From positions 1 to 64,000 of the forward strand of contig NZ_PDCP01000022.1 of assembly GCF_002553505.1 (NCBI RefSeq): a DNA stretch of 64,000 bases, written 5' to 3'. The notes below the pieces were generated by a model that saw only the letters and a program-made list of their open reading frames with translations, ran no database searches and was not told where the DNA came from. Both the position numbers and the translations under genes were made by a program. The stretch is from Mycolicibacterium agri. Lineage in GTDB: Bacteria > Actinomycetota > Actinomycetes > Mycobacteriales > Mycobacteriaceae. Each line of letters begins with the position of its first letter. The first letter of the stretch is position 1. Positions 18,962 through 27,004 of this stretch are shown here, in pieces.

Positions 18962-19890
18962 CCGGACTGCGTTTCGATGACCGCGTCGCCGTCGTCACCG
19001 GCGGCGGTCGCGGGCTGGGGCGCGCCTACGCCCTGCTGCTGGCCGGTCGCGGGGCCAAGGTCGTCGTCAACGACCCCGGCTCCAGCCTGGCCGGGGACGG
19101 GGCCGACGCCCGCCCGGCCGACCAGGTGGTCGCCGAGATCACCGCTGCGGGCGGGGAGGCGGTGGCGTGCACGGAGTCGGTTGCCACACCCGAGGGCGGA
19201 GCGGCCATCGTCGCTGCGGCGCTTGACCGCTACGGGCGCATCGACGTTCTGGTGCACAACGCCGGAATCGTGCGCCGCGCCCCGCTGCGGGAGATGAGCG
19301 TCGACGACTTCGACGCCGTCCTCGACGTCCACCTGCGCGGCGCGTTTCACGTTGTGCGGCAGGCCTTCCCGACCATGTGCGACGCCGGCTACGGCCGCAT
19401 CGTGCTGACCTCGTCGATCGGCGGCTTATACGGCAACCACGGCGTGGCCAACTACGCCGCCGCCAAGGCGGGCATCATCGGCCTGTCCAACGTCGCCGCG
19501 CTGGAGGGCGCCGCCAACGGCGTGACGTGCAACGTGATCGTGCCCGGTGCGGTGACGCGGATGGCGGATGGACTCGACACCTCGGCGTACCCGCCGATGG
19601 ACCCGGAGCTGGTGGCACCCGCGGTGACGTGGCTGGCCCACGAATCCTGTTCGCTCACCGGCGAAATCCTGATCGCCATCGCCGGCCGGATCGCCAGGGC
19701 GGTGATCGCCGAATCGCCGGGCGTGCACAGGCCGTCCTGGACGGTGGAAGACGTCGGCGAACACCTCGACGCCATCCGCGACACCGCCGATCCGCTGATC
19801 TTTCCCGTCGTGCCGGACGCGCACGCCCAGCACATCGGCTACAGCTTCGCAATGGCCGAACAGACCGCGAAGGGAGTGCGGCATGCCTAG
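18958..19890 (+). CDS. SDR-family dehydrogenase, MFE-type
   Basis: 310-residue SDR. TGGGRGLGRAYALLLAGRGAKVVVNDPG resembles the dehydrogenase domain of peroxisomal multifunctional enzyme and hydroxysteroid dehydrogenases, where the VNDxG segment is typical. NAG lies near residue 100, the catalytic Ser in LTSSIGG, and Y-x3-K in NYAAAKAG near 163. The longer C-terminus (~60 residues beyond a basic SDR) is also MFE-like. It probably oxidises a 3-hydroxyacyl-CoA or ring hydroxyl. The stop overlaps the start of the CoA-transferase gene by eight bases. Confidence 0.92.
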   Translation: MTGLRFDDRVAVVTGGGRGLGRAYALLLAGRGAKVVVNDPGSSLAGDGADARPADQVVAEITAAGGEAVACTESVATPEGGAAIVAAALDRYGRIDVLVHNAGIVRRAPLREMSVDDFDAVLDVHLRGAFHVVRQAFPTMCDAGYGRIVLTSSIGGLYGNHGVANYAAAKAGIIGLSNVAALEGAANGVTCNVIVPGAVTRMADGLDTSAYPPMDPELVAPAVTWLAHESCSLTGEILIAIAGRIARAVIAESPGVHRPSWTVEDVGEHLDAIRDTADPLIFPVVPDAHAQHIGYSFAMAEQTAKGVRHA

Positions 19891-21043
19891 GTCGGGCCCG
19901 TTGACCGGGGTCCGGGTCGTCGACCTCACCGCGATGGTGATGGGCCCGTACTGCACCCAGATCATGGCCGACATGGGTGCCGACGTGATCAAGGTGGAGC
20001 CACCCGCGGGTGACAACACCCGCTACATCTCCGTCGGGCCCGCGCCCGGCATGAGCGGCGTCTACATCAACGTCAACCGAGGCAAGCGGGCGATCGTGCT
20101 GGACCTGCGCACGGATGCGGGAAAGACCGTGCTGCGCAGGCTGATCGAGACCGCCGACGTGTTCATCCACTCGATGCGGGCGAAGGCGGTCACCAAGCTG
20201 GGTTTCGGCTACGACGACGTTGCGGCGATCAACCCGTCCATCGTCTACACGAACTGTTACGGCTACGGCAGGCGCGGCCCCGGTCGGGACCGGCCCGCCT
20301 ACGACGACACCATCCAGGCCGAATGCGGACTGCCCGCCGTGCAGGAACAGCTCACCGGAGAAGCGAACTACGTCGGCACGATCATGGCCGACAAGGTCGC
20401 GGGCCTGACCGCTCTTTATGCCACGATGATGGCGTTGTTCCACCGGGAGCGCACCGGTGAGGGCCAAGAGGTCGAGGTCAGCATGTTCGAGACGATGGCG
20501 TCGTTCATGCTCGTCGAACACGCCAACGGCGCGATGTTCGACCCGCCGCTGGGGCCCGCGGTGTATCCGCGTACCGTTGCGCCGAACCGAAAGCCGTACC
20601 GCACCAAGGACGGCCACATCGCCGCGCTCATCTACAACGACAAGCATTGGAACGCGTTCATCGCCGCTGTGCAACCCGCGTGGGCGGATGAGCGCTTCGC
20701 CACTTTAGAGCTGCGGGCCAGACAGATCGACACCGTGTACAGCCTGGTGGCCCAGACCATGAGCGAACGCACCACCGACGAGTGGATCACACTGTTCGCC
20801 GAGTTGGAGATCCCCGCGGCGCCGCTGAACACGCCCGACGCGTTGTTCGACCATCCCCACCTCAACGCGGTCGGCTTGTTCGAGACCGTGGACACACCGC
20901 ACGGGCCGGTGCGGATGCCGGGTGTGCCGACATGGTTCTCACGCACGCCGGGCCGGATCGCGGGACCGACGCGTGAACTCGGCGCCGACACCGATGAAGT
21001 GCTACGCGAACTGGGACTCGACAGGGACGCCTGTGGACTTTGA
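19883..21043 (+). CDS. CaiB/BaiF family III CoA transferase
   Basis: 386-residue family III CoA transferase. PLTGVRVVDLTAMVMGPYCTQIMADMGADVIKVE is the family opening, and Asp141 in AYDDTIQAECGL is at the place of the catalytic Asp that forms the aspartyl-CoA thioester. DRPAYDD and GEGQEVEVSMFETM are family blocks. It would move CoA between a thioester and a free acid without ATP, and could also remove water or act as a racemase-type enzyme. It sits between the SDR and the first ACAD. In formyl-CoA transferase/oxalyl-CoA decarboxylase pairs a relative works with a TPP enzyme; a TPP enzyme is also present in this operon. Confidence 0.93.
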   Translation: MPRSGPLTGVRVVDLTAMVMGPYCTQIMADMGADVIKVEPPAGDNTRYISVGPAPGMSGVYINVNRGKRAIVLDLRTDAGKTVLRRLIETADVFIHSMRAKAVTKLGFGYDDVAAINPSIVYTNCYGYGRRGPGRDRPAYDDTIQAECGLPAVQEQLTGEANYVGTIMADKVAGLTALYATMMALFHRERTGEGQEVEVSMFETMASFMLVEHANGAMFDPPLGPAVYPRTVAPNRKPYRTKDGHIAALIYNDKHWNAFIAAVQPAWADERFATLELRARQIDTVYSLVAQTMSERTTDEWITLFAELEIPAAPLNTPDALFDHPHLNAVGLFETVDTPHGPVRMPGVPTWFSRTPGRIAGPTRELGADTDEVLRELGLDRDACGL

Positions 21044-22193
21044 CATGGGACCGAAGGCCACCGAGCTGCGCAGCCAGCTGCGTGACCTGGTGAAAACGCA
21101 TGTACCAGAAGGCTTTTTGGGGGCGTTCACCGACGATCCGGCCGACCTCGAAACCGCCCAGCGGTTCTGCCGCGCGCTGGCCGAGCGCAACCTGCTGTGC
21201 CTGGCCTGGCCCGAGGAGTTCGGCGGCGGCGGAGCATCGATCTGGGAACAGACCGTCGTGCGCGAGGAGATGTGGGCGCATCACGAGCCCCGCGGGGCCC
21301 AGTACATGGGTGTCAACTGGGTGGGGCCCATCATCATGCGGCACGGCACGGAAACCCAGCAGCGCAAGCACCTTCCACCGATCGCGCGGGGCGAGGTCAT
21401 CTGGTGTCAGGGGTTCTCCGAGCCGGAGGCCGGCTCGGATCTCGCGTCGCTGCGCACCACCGCGCGGCCCGACGGGGACGGCTGGCTGGTCAGCGGCCAG
21501 AAGATCTGGACGTCGTACGCCACCATGGCGCAGTGGTGCTTTCTCCTCGCCCGCACGCACAAGGTTGGGGCAGGCGCAACGCGAAAACAAGAAGGCCTGA
21601 CGATCTTCCTGGTGCCGATGGACGATCCGGCGATCCAGGTCCGCCCGCTGCGCACCATGCTGGGTCCGCATCACCTCAACGAGGTGTTCTTCGACGATCT
21701 GCGGGTCACCCGCGACGACGTGCTCGGCGAGGTCGACAAGGGCTGGTCGATCGTGCAGGACGTGATGTCGTTCGAACGGGTCGGCATCGCCCGGTATGCC
21801 CGCTGCGAACGGCTGCTGGCCGCCGCGGCGTCGGTGCTCGGCGACCGGTGGGAGGATCTACCCGCCGAACTGCGGGTCCGGTGGATGCGGATGCTCACGC
21901 ATTGTCGCCGTGCCCGCCTGCTGGCGTATCGCGTTGTGTCGCTGCAGGACAGCGGTCGGATCCAGCCCGGCGACGCGGCCGCGTACCGGATCGCGGTGAC
22001 GAAGTTGGATCAGGACAGCGCCGAGGTGCTGGTCGACATCGCCGCCGAGGTGTCGCCGGACGACCCCGGCGGTCGGTGGTTCATCGACGAGGTCGAGGAC
22101 CACTGGCGGTATTCGCAGGCGTCGACGGTGTCGTCGGGCAGCATCGAAATACAGCGGATCTTGCTGTCACGAGCCATGTTGGCGCGCACATGA
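21033..22193 (+). CDS. Acyl-CoA dehydrogenase, long subunit 1
   Basis: 386 residues from GTG 21033, which has AGGGA five bases upstream; ATG 21045 is an alternative. The FAD/substrate motif WCQGFSEPEAGSDLASLRTTA (near residue 127) and the C-terminal SGSIEIQRILLSR are present. The region where the catalytic Glu of the common HGGxGY...E motif should be instead reads DDPGGRWFIDEVEDHW, so the catalytic base is not obvious. This suits an FAD-binding subunit that pairs with a short partner, here the next gene at 22219, as in the heteromeric FadE enzymes of actinobacterial sterol breakdown. It overlaps the CoA-transferase gene by 11 bases. Confidence 0.9.
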   Translation: MDFDMGPKATELRSQLRDLVKTHVPEGFLGAFTDDPADLETAQRFCRALAERNLLCLAWPEEFGGGGASIWEQTVVREEMWAHHEPRGAQYMGVNWVGPIIMRHGTETQQRKHLPPIARGEVIWCQGFSEPEAGSDLASLRTTARPDGDGWLVSGQKIWTSYATMAQWCFLLARTHKVGAGATRKQEGLTIFLVPMDDPAIQVRPLRTMLGPHHLNEVFFDDLRVTRDDVLGEVDKGWSIVQDVMSFERVGIARYARCERLLAAAASVLGDRWEDLPAELRVRWMRMLTHCRRARLLAYRVVSLQDSGRIQPGDAAAYRIAVTKLDQDSAEVLVDIAAEVSPDDPGGRWFIDEVEDHWRYSQASTVSSGSIEIQRILLSRAMLART

Positions 22194-22218
22194 GGCGCGG
22201 GAAGGGATCTGCGGCGAA

Positions 22219-23136
22219 ATGATTCTCGACCTCGGCGACGGCGCCAAAGAATATGGTCGTCAGGCGCTTCGGGCCTTCGAGGCGGCCGGCGGAGACCAGT
22301 TGGTGCAGCAAGCCGAAGCCAAACCCGAGACCAGAGACGCGCTCGTCGGTTCGGTGCTGAGCGAGTTGGGAGCGTGGGACCTCGACGCCCGCACCGACAG
22401 CGACGGGTTGGAGGCCGCCGCGGCGCTGTGCCGCAGCGCGGGCTACTGGGCACTGCCGTATCCGGTCGCCGAACGGCTGGCCCGACCGCTTGACCTTGAC
22501 GCCGAAGGCCTGGTCGTGGTGGCGGCGAGCAGGCCCGCCGCTGCGCTCGGTGGTGTCGACTTGCGTTGGACAGCAGTTACTTTGGACGGTGTCCGCAGCC
22601 AGATCGTCGGGCGCGGCGACACCGGTCCCGCGTTCGTCACCTCGCTCGAGCTCACCGAAATCGACCGCGCCGGCGCCGGTGACGTCGCGCTGGGGCTGGT
22701 GCTGCCGTGCTGGACGCTGCTCGGCATGCTCGACCGCGCCATCGAGCTCACCGTCGCCCATGTGAGCCTGCGCAAGCAGTTCGGGCAGACGCTGTCGTCG
22801 TTCCAGGGCGTGCAGTTCCAGCTCACCGACGCCGAGGTCGAACGCTCCGGGCTGGACATCCTGGCCAAGTACGCACTGTGGAGCGTGGCGACCGGCAAGC
22901 CTGAAGCCCTCGACGATGCGCTGGCGCTGCGGGTGTCGGCGATCGAGGCCGCCGAAGTGGTGTTCCGGGTGTGCCACCAGCTGCACGGCGCCGTCGGCTT
23001 CTGCGACGAGACCACGCTGTCGTGGCTGTCGCGCTACAGCCTTCCGCTGCGGCGGCTGCCGCTGGGCTTGTCGGCGACCCGCGACGAACTGACCCGGCGG
23101 GCGGGCAGGGCCGGTCTTACGGGGTTGTACGCATGA
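22219..23136 (+). CDS. Acyl-CoA dehydrogenase, short subunit 1
   Basis: 305-residue acyl-CoA dehydrogenase-like protein, shorter than the usual ~380. It lacks the EPEAGSD middle-domain motif but keeps the last helical domain: LRKQFGQTLSSFQGVQFQLTD and QLHGAVGFCDETTLSWLSR, where Glu lines up with the usual catalytic base. The C-terminal GGTSEIQR FAD motif is missing. It is thus complementary to the preceding long subunit, and the two probably form an alpha-beta enzyme. The gap to the previous gene is 25 bp; its stop overlaps the next start (ATGA). Confidence 0.88.
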   Translation: MILDLGDGAKEYGRQALRAFEAAGGDQLVQQAEAKPETRDALVGSVLSELGAWDLDARTDSDGLEAAAALCRSAGYWALPYPVAERLARPLDLDAEGLVVVAASRPAAALGGVDLRWTAVTLDGVRSQIVGRGDTGPAFVTSLELTEIDRAGAGDVALGLVLPCWTLLGMLDRAIELTVAHVSLRKQFGQTLSSFQGVQFQLTDAEVERSGLDILAKYALWSVATGKPEALDDALALRVSAIEAAEVVFRVCHQLHGAVGFCDETTLSWLSRYSLPLRRLPLGLSATRDELTRRAGRAGLTGLYA

Positions 23137-24308
23137 CCGGCGAACGGTCCGACCTCGACGGGTTCCGCGATCACGTCCGGTCGTGGTGTGCCGAACACAT
23201 CCCGGTCGACTGGCGGGCCGCCCAAACCGGAGTCAGCGACCAGGAATTCGTGCGCTTCCAGAAGCAGTGGTTCGCCGAACTGCGCGAGGCCGGCTTCGCC
23301 GTGCCGCATTGGCCGCGGGAATGGGGCGGCGGGCTCTCGGTGGCCGAACAGATCGTGCTGTACCAGGAACTCGCCGCCCACGACGCACCCCGGTTGGTGC
23401 TGGCGTTCGTCGGCATCCACCATGCCGCGTCGACGCTGCTGGCCGCAGGAACCGACGAGCAGCGGCGGCGGCACCTGCCGGCCATTCTCGACGGGGAGAT
23501 CTGGGTGCAGGGGTTCTCCGAGCCCGAGGCCGGATCGGATCTGGCCAGTCTGCGGACCACGGCGCGGCGGGTGGGCGACCGCTACGTCGCCAACGGCCAG
23601 AAGCTGTGGGCCAGCGGCGCAGAACACGCCGACTGGTGCCTGCTGCTCGCCCGGACCGACCCCGAAGCCCCGAAACGCAAAGGCATTTCGTATTTCCTGT
23701 TGGACATGACCAGCCCCGGCGTCGAAGTGCGACCGATTCGCAACGCGGTCGGCGACTCGCACTTCTGCGAGATCTTCCTCAGCGACGTCACGATCCCGGC
23801 CGCCAACCTCGTCGGCGCGGAGAACGCCGGCTGGCAGGTCGCCCAGGCGACGCTCGGCGCCGAGCGCGGCATGACCATGCTCGAACTGGCCGAGCGACTC
23901 GGCAATGCGGGGTTCCGCTGGCTGGTGGAGGCCTGTCCGACCGACGATCCGGTGGTGGCCGACCGGCTGGCGCAGTTCGAGATCGAGATCACCGGGCTGC
24001 GCAGCCTGTGCCGGCAGCTTGTGGAGAACACCGAGGCCGGTCGTGCGGGCCCGGCCGACGCCTCGGTCGTCAAGCTGTATTACAGCGAACTGTTACAGCG
24101 CATGACCGACTTCGGCGCGCAGGTCGCCGGTCTGCCTGCGCACACCCAACTGGTCAAGTCCGCGTCGAGCGGTTGGGAATCCGGTTCGTGGATGCTGGAT
24201 TTCATCGGCTCGTGGGAGTGGACCATCCCGGGCGGGACCAGTGAGATCCAGCGCACGATCATCGCCGAACGCGGACTGGGGTTGCCGCGGGAACCGAGCG
24301 TGGCCTGA
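23133..24308 (+). CDS. Acyl-CoA dehydrogenase, long subunit 2
   Basis: 391-residue acyl-CoA dehydrogenase. VQGFSEPEAGSDLASLRTTARR near residue 128 is very close to the motif in long subunit 1. The C-terminal FAD motif IPGGTSEIQRTII is intact. The HGGxGY...E region reads SASSGWESGSWMLDFIGSWEW, so an obvious catalytic Glu at the standard place is not seen. Probable partner: the short gene at 24308. The two long genes may come from duplication, giving enzymes for two different desaturation steps or ring sizes. ATGA overlap with the upstream gene and TGATG with the downstream gene. Confidence 0.9.
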   Translation: MTGERSDLDGFRDHVRSWCAEHIPVDWRAAQTGVSDQEFVRFQKQWFAELREAGFAVPHWPREWGGGLSVAEQIVLYQELAAHDAPRLVLAFVGIHHAASTLLAAGTDEQRRRHLPAILDGEIWVQGFSEPEAGSDLASLRTTARRVGDRYVANGQKLWASGAEHADWCLLLARTDPEAPKRKGISYFLLDMTSPGVEVRPIRNAVGDSHFCEIFLSDVTIPAANLVGAENAGWQVAQATLGAERGMTMLELAERLGNAGFRWLVEACPTDDPVVADRLAQFEIEITGLRSLCRQLVENTEAGRAGPADASVVKLYYSELLQRMTDFGAQVAGLPAHTQLVKSASSGWESGSWMLDFIGSWEWTIPGGTSEIQRTIIAERGLGLPREPSVA

Positions 24309-25258
24309 TGGATTTCGCGGAATATCACGCAGAACTCCGGTCGGTGGCCGCCGACCTGTTGGCCAAGGACCGCGCCGTCGAGTGGCGCTCGCTCGTCGAC
24401 GCCGGCTGGGTGGGCCTCGAAGTCGCCGAGGAGTTCGGCGGAGCGGGTGCGACGTTCCGTGAGGTCGGCATTGTCTGCGAGGAGATGGGGCGCGCCGCCA
24501 GCGCGACCAGCTATCTCGGCGGCGCGGTGCTCGCGGTCGGTGTCTTGAATACATTGCAGCCCAACGGAACCCGTGACCAGTTGTTGGCCGACGTGGCGTC
24601 GGGCGCGGCCCGATTGGGCGTCGCGGTGGACTCGCGGGAGTTCGTGCCCGACGCCGACGGTGCCGACGCAGTGCTGATCGTCGGCGACGACGGAGTCACC
24701 TACGCCCACGTCGCCGTGACACCGCAACCCGTCCTGGACGAGACCCGCAGGCTCGCGACGGTGTCACCGCTCGACCAAGGCGCGCAGGTGCTCCGGTTCG
24801 CAGACGACTCTGGCCGCGCGGTTCGGCGGCTGCGTGAGCGTGCCGCCGTCGCGGTCGCGTGTGACAGCCTCGGTCTGTCGGAGGCGATGCTGTCGGCGAC
24901 CGTCGCCTACGCGAAGGTGCGCCATCAGTTCGGCCGCCCGATCGGGTCGTTCCAGGCGGTCCAGCACGCCTGCGCCGACATGCTGACCACGATTTCCGTG
25001 TCGCGCCAACTCGTCGATGCGGCCGTCGAAGCTGTCGCCGAGGACCGACCGGACGCCGGTGTCGCGGCCGCCATGGCGAAGTCGTATGCCTGCAGCAGCG
25101 CGGTCGACATCGCCGGTAAGGCAATGCAATTGCACGGCGGCATCGGATACACGTGGGAAAGCGGCATCCACGTCTATCTCAAACGCGCCGCGCTCAATCG
25201 TTCGTTGTTCGGTTCACCGGCAGCTCACCGCCAAGAGCTGGCCAAGCGCTACCTATAA
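24308..25258 (+). CDS. Acyl-CoA dehydrogenase, short subunit 2
   Basis: 316-residue ACAD-like protein. The N-terminal helix block (GLEVAEEFGGAGATFREVGIV) is recognisable and the middle domain is reduced. VRHQFGRPIGSFQAVQHACADM and MQLHGGIGYTWESGIHVYLKRA are strongly conserved, the latter carrying the catalytic Glu. The EPEAGSD and GGTSEIQ motifs of FAD-binding subunits are missing. It likely completes the second alpha-beta pair with the gene at 23133. It overlaps that gene by one base and precedes the TPP enzyme by 12 bases. Confidence 0.9.
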   Translation: MDFAEYHAELRSVAADLLAKDRAVEWRSLVDAGWVGLEVAEEFGGAGATFREVGIVCEEMGRAASATSYLGGAVLAVGVLNTLQPNGTRDQLLADVASGAARLGVAVDSREFVPDADGADAVLIVGDDGVTYAHVAVTPQPVLDETRRLATVSPLDQGAQVLRFADDSGRAVRRLRERAAVAVACDSLGLSEAMLSATVAYAKVRHQFGRPIGSFQAVQHACADMLTTISVSRQLVDAAVEAVAEDRPDAGVAAAMAKSYACSSAVDIAGKAMQLHGGIGYTWESGIHVYLKRAALNRSLFGSPAAHRQELAKRYL

Positions 25259-25270
25259 AGAGGAGTTCCC

Positions 25271-26977
25271 ATGGGTGTCCCCGTCTACAAGCGCATTCTC
25301 GACCTCTTCGAGGCCGAGGGTGTCAACACGCTGTTCGGCATCCCCGACCCCAACTTCGTGCACATGTTCGCCGAGGCCGACGCGCGGGGCTGGTCGGTGG
25401 TGGCGCCGCACCACGAGTTGAGCGCGGGGTTTATGGCGGAGGCGGTGTCGCGCATGACGGGCGGACCGGGGCTGTGCATCGGCACGCTCGGGCCCGGCAT
25501 GGCCAACATCGCCGGGGCGATCCAGTGCGCCAAGGTGGAGAACTCGCCGGTGATCTTCCTCGGCGGCCAACGTGCGCGGATCACCGAGCGCCGGGTGCGC
25601 CGCGGCCGCATCCAGTTCGTGCGCCAGGAGCCGCTTTTCGCGCCCTCGGTGAAGTACAGCGCCTCGATCGAATACCCCGATCAGACCGACGAGATCATCC
25701 ACGAGGCGATCCGCCGGGCGATGTCGGGCACGCCGGGCCCCAGCTATGTGGAGTATCCGGCGCATGTGCTGCTCGAAGAGCTTGACGTGCCGGACCCGTT
25801 GCCACCGCATCGCTACCGGCTGGTGAACCAGGGCGCCGGTGCGCCGGAGGTGGCCGAGGCGGTCAGGCTGATCCGCGAGGCCGAGAGCCCGATCCTGTTG
25901 GTGGGCCACGGTGTTCACACCTCGCGCACGCAGCAGCCGGTGAAGGAACTCGCCGACCTGATGGCCTGCCCGGTGATCCAAACGTCCGGCGGCACGTCGT
26001 TCATCCCGGGGCTTCAGGACCGCACGTTTGCCTACGGGTTCTCGCCGTCGGCGGTCGAGGCGGTGGTCAACTCCGACCTGTGCGTGGCGTTGGGCACGGA
26101 ACTGGGGGAGCCGGTGCACTACGGTAGGACGCGACACTGGGCGCAGCGCAATGACATCCGCAAATGGGTTCTGGTGGAACAGGATCCGACGGCGATCGGG
26201 GTGAACCGGCCGATCGACGTGCCGCTGGTCGGCGATCTGCGCGGAGTGGTGCCCCAGCTAGTCGAGGCGCTGCGCGACACGCCCCGCCAGCCGTCGGCCA
26301 ACCTCGACGTGCTGATCAAGAAGGACGCCGAGGAGCTGGCCCAGCTTGCCGAGAACGCGCCCAGCGGCAGAACGCCGATCCACCCGGCGCGCTTCATCGT
26401 CGAGGCCACCAAGGCGTTCCCGGAAGACGGCATCATGGTGCGCGACGGCGGCGCGACGGTCATCTTCGGCTGGACCTACTCGCAGGCCAAGCCGCGCGAC
26501 GTGATCTGGAACCAGAACTTCGGCCACCTCGGCACCGGGCTGCCCTACGCGGTGGGCGCATCGGTCGCCGACAGGGGCAAGCGGCCGGTGATGCTGCTGA
26601 CCAGCGATTCGGCGTTCCTGTTCCACATCGCCGAACTCGAGACCGCCGCGCGGGAGAACCTGCCGCTGGTGTGCGTGGTCGGCGTCGACCACCAGTGGGG
26701 ACTCGAGGTGGGCGTCTACAAGCGCACCTTCGAACAGCCCTCGCCGCAGCCGGGTGTGCACTGGAGCAAGGACGTCCGCTTCGACAAGATCGCCGAAGGG
26801 TTTGGCTGCCACGGCGAATACGTGGAGAAGGAGGACGATCTCGGGCCTGCCATCGAGCGCAGTTTCGCCAGCGGCAAGGCCGCGGTGGTGCACGTCTGCA
26901 TCGACCCGAAGGCGAACTCCGAGGAGATGCCCAAGTACGACGAATTCCGGACCTGGTATGCAGAAGGCACCCAGTAG
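25271..26977 (+). CDS. TPP-dependent enzyme, acetolactate synthase/2-hydroxyacyl-CoA lyase-like
   Basis: 568-residue enzyme with the three-domain POX/acetolactate synthase layout. Glu49 in VAPHHELSAGFMAE is the conserved cofactor-activating Glu. The central domain runs from about 190 to 330. The Mg-TPP motif is unusual: TSDSAFLFHIAELETA then GVDHQWG, that is SDS in place of GDG (Asp446 retained) and Asp at the place of the usual Asn. AAGAGGAG lies just before the ATG. Family members decarboxylate 2-keto acids, make acetolactate, or cleave 2-hydroxyacyl-CoA to formyl-CoA and an aldehyde. With an aldehyde dehydrogenase gene next, a lyase giving an aldehyde is the most attractive idea, unproven. 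Confidence 0.85.
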   Translation: MGVPVYKRILDLFEAEGVNTLFGIPDPNFVHMFAEADARGWSVVAPHHELSAGFMAEAVSRMTGGPGLCIGTLGPGMANIAGAIQCAKVENSPVIFLGGQRARITERRVRRGRIQFVRQEPLFAPSVKYSASIEYPDQTDEIIHEAIRRAMSGTPGPSYVEYPAHVLLEELDVPDPLPPHRYRLVNQGAGAPEVAEAVRLIREAESPILLVGHGVHTSRTQQPVKELADLMACPVIQTSGGTSFIPGLQDRTFAYGFSPSAVEAVVNSDLCVALGTELGEPVHYGRTRHWAQRNDIRKWVLVEQDPTAIGVNRPIDVPLVGDLRGVVPQLVEALRDTPRQPSANLDVLIKKDAEELAQLAENAPSGRTPIHPARFIVEATKAFPEDGIMVRDGGATVIFGWTYSQAKPRDVIWNQNFGHLGTGLPYAVGASVADRGKRPVMLLTSDSAFLFHIAELETAARENLPLVCVVGVDHQWGLEVGVYKRTFEQPSPQPGVHWSKDVRFDKIAEGFGCHGEYVEKEDDLGPAIERSFASGKAAVVHVCIDPKANSEEMPKYDEFRTWYAEGTQ

Positions 26978-27004
26978 GGCGCCTGTGTGAGAGAGGGTGG
27001 AGCC

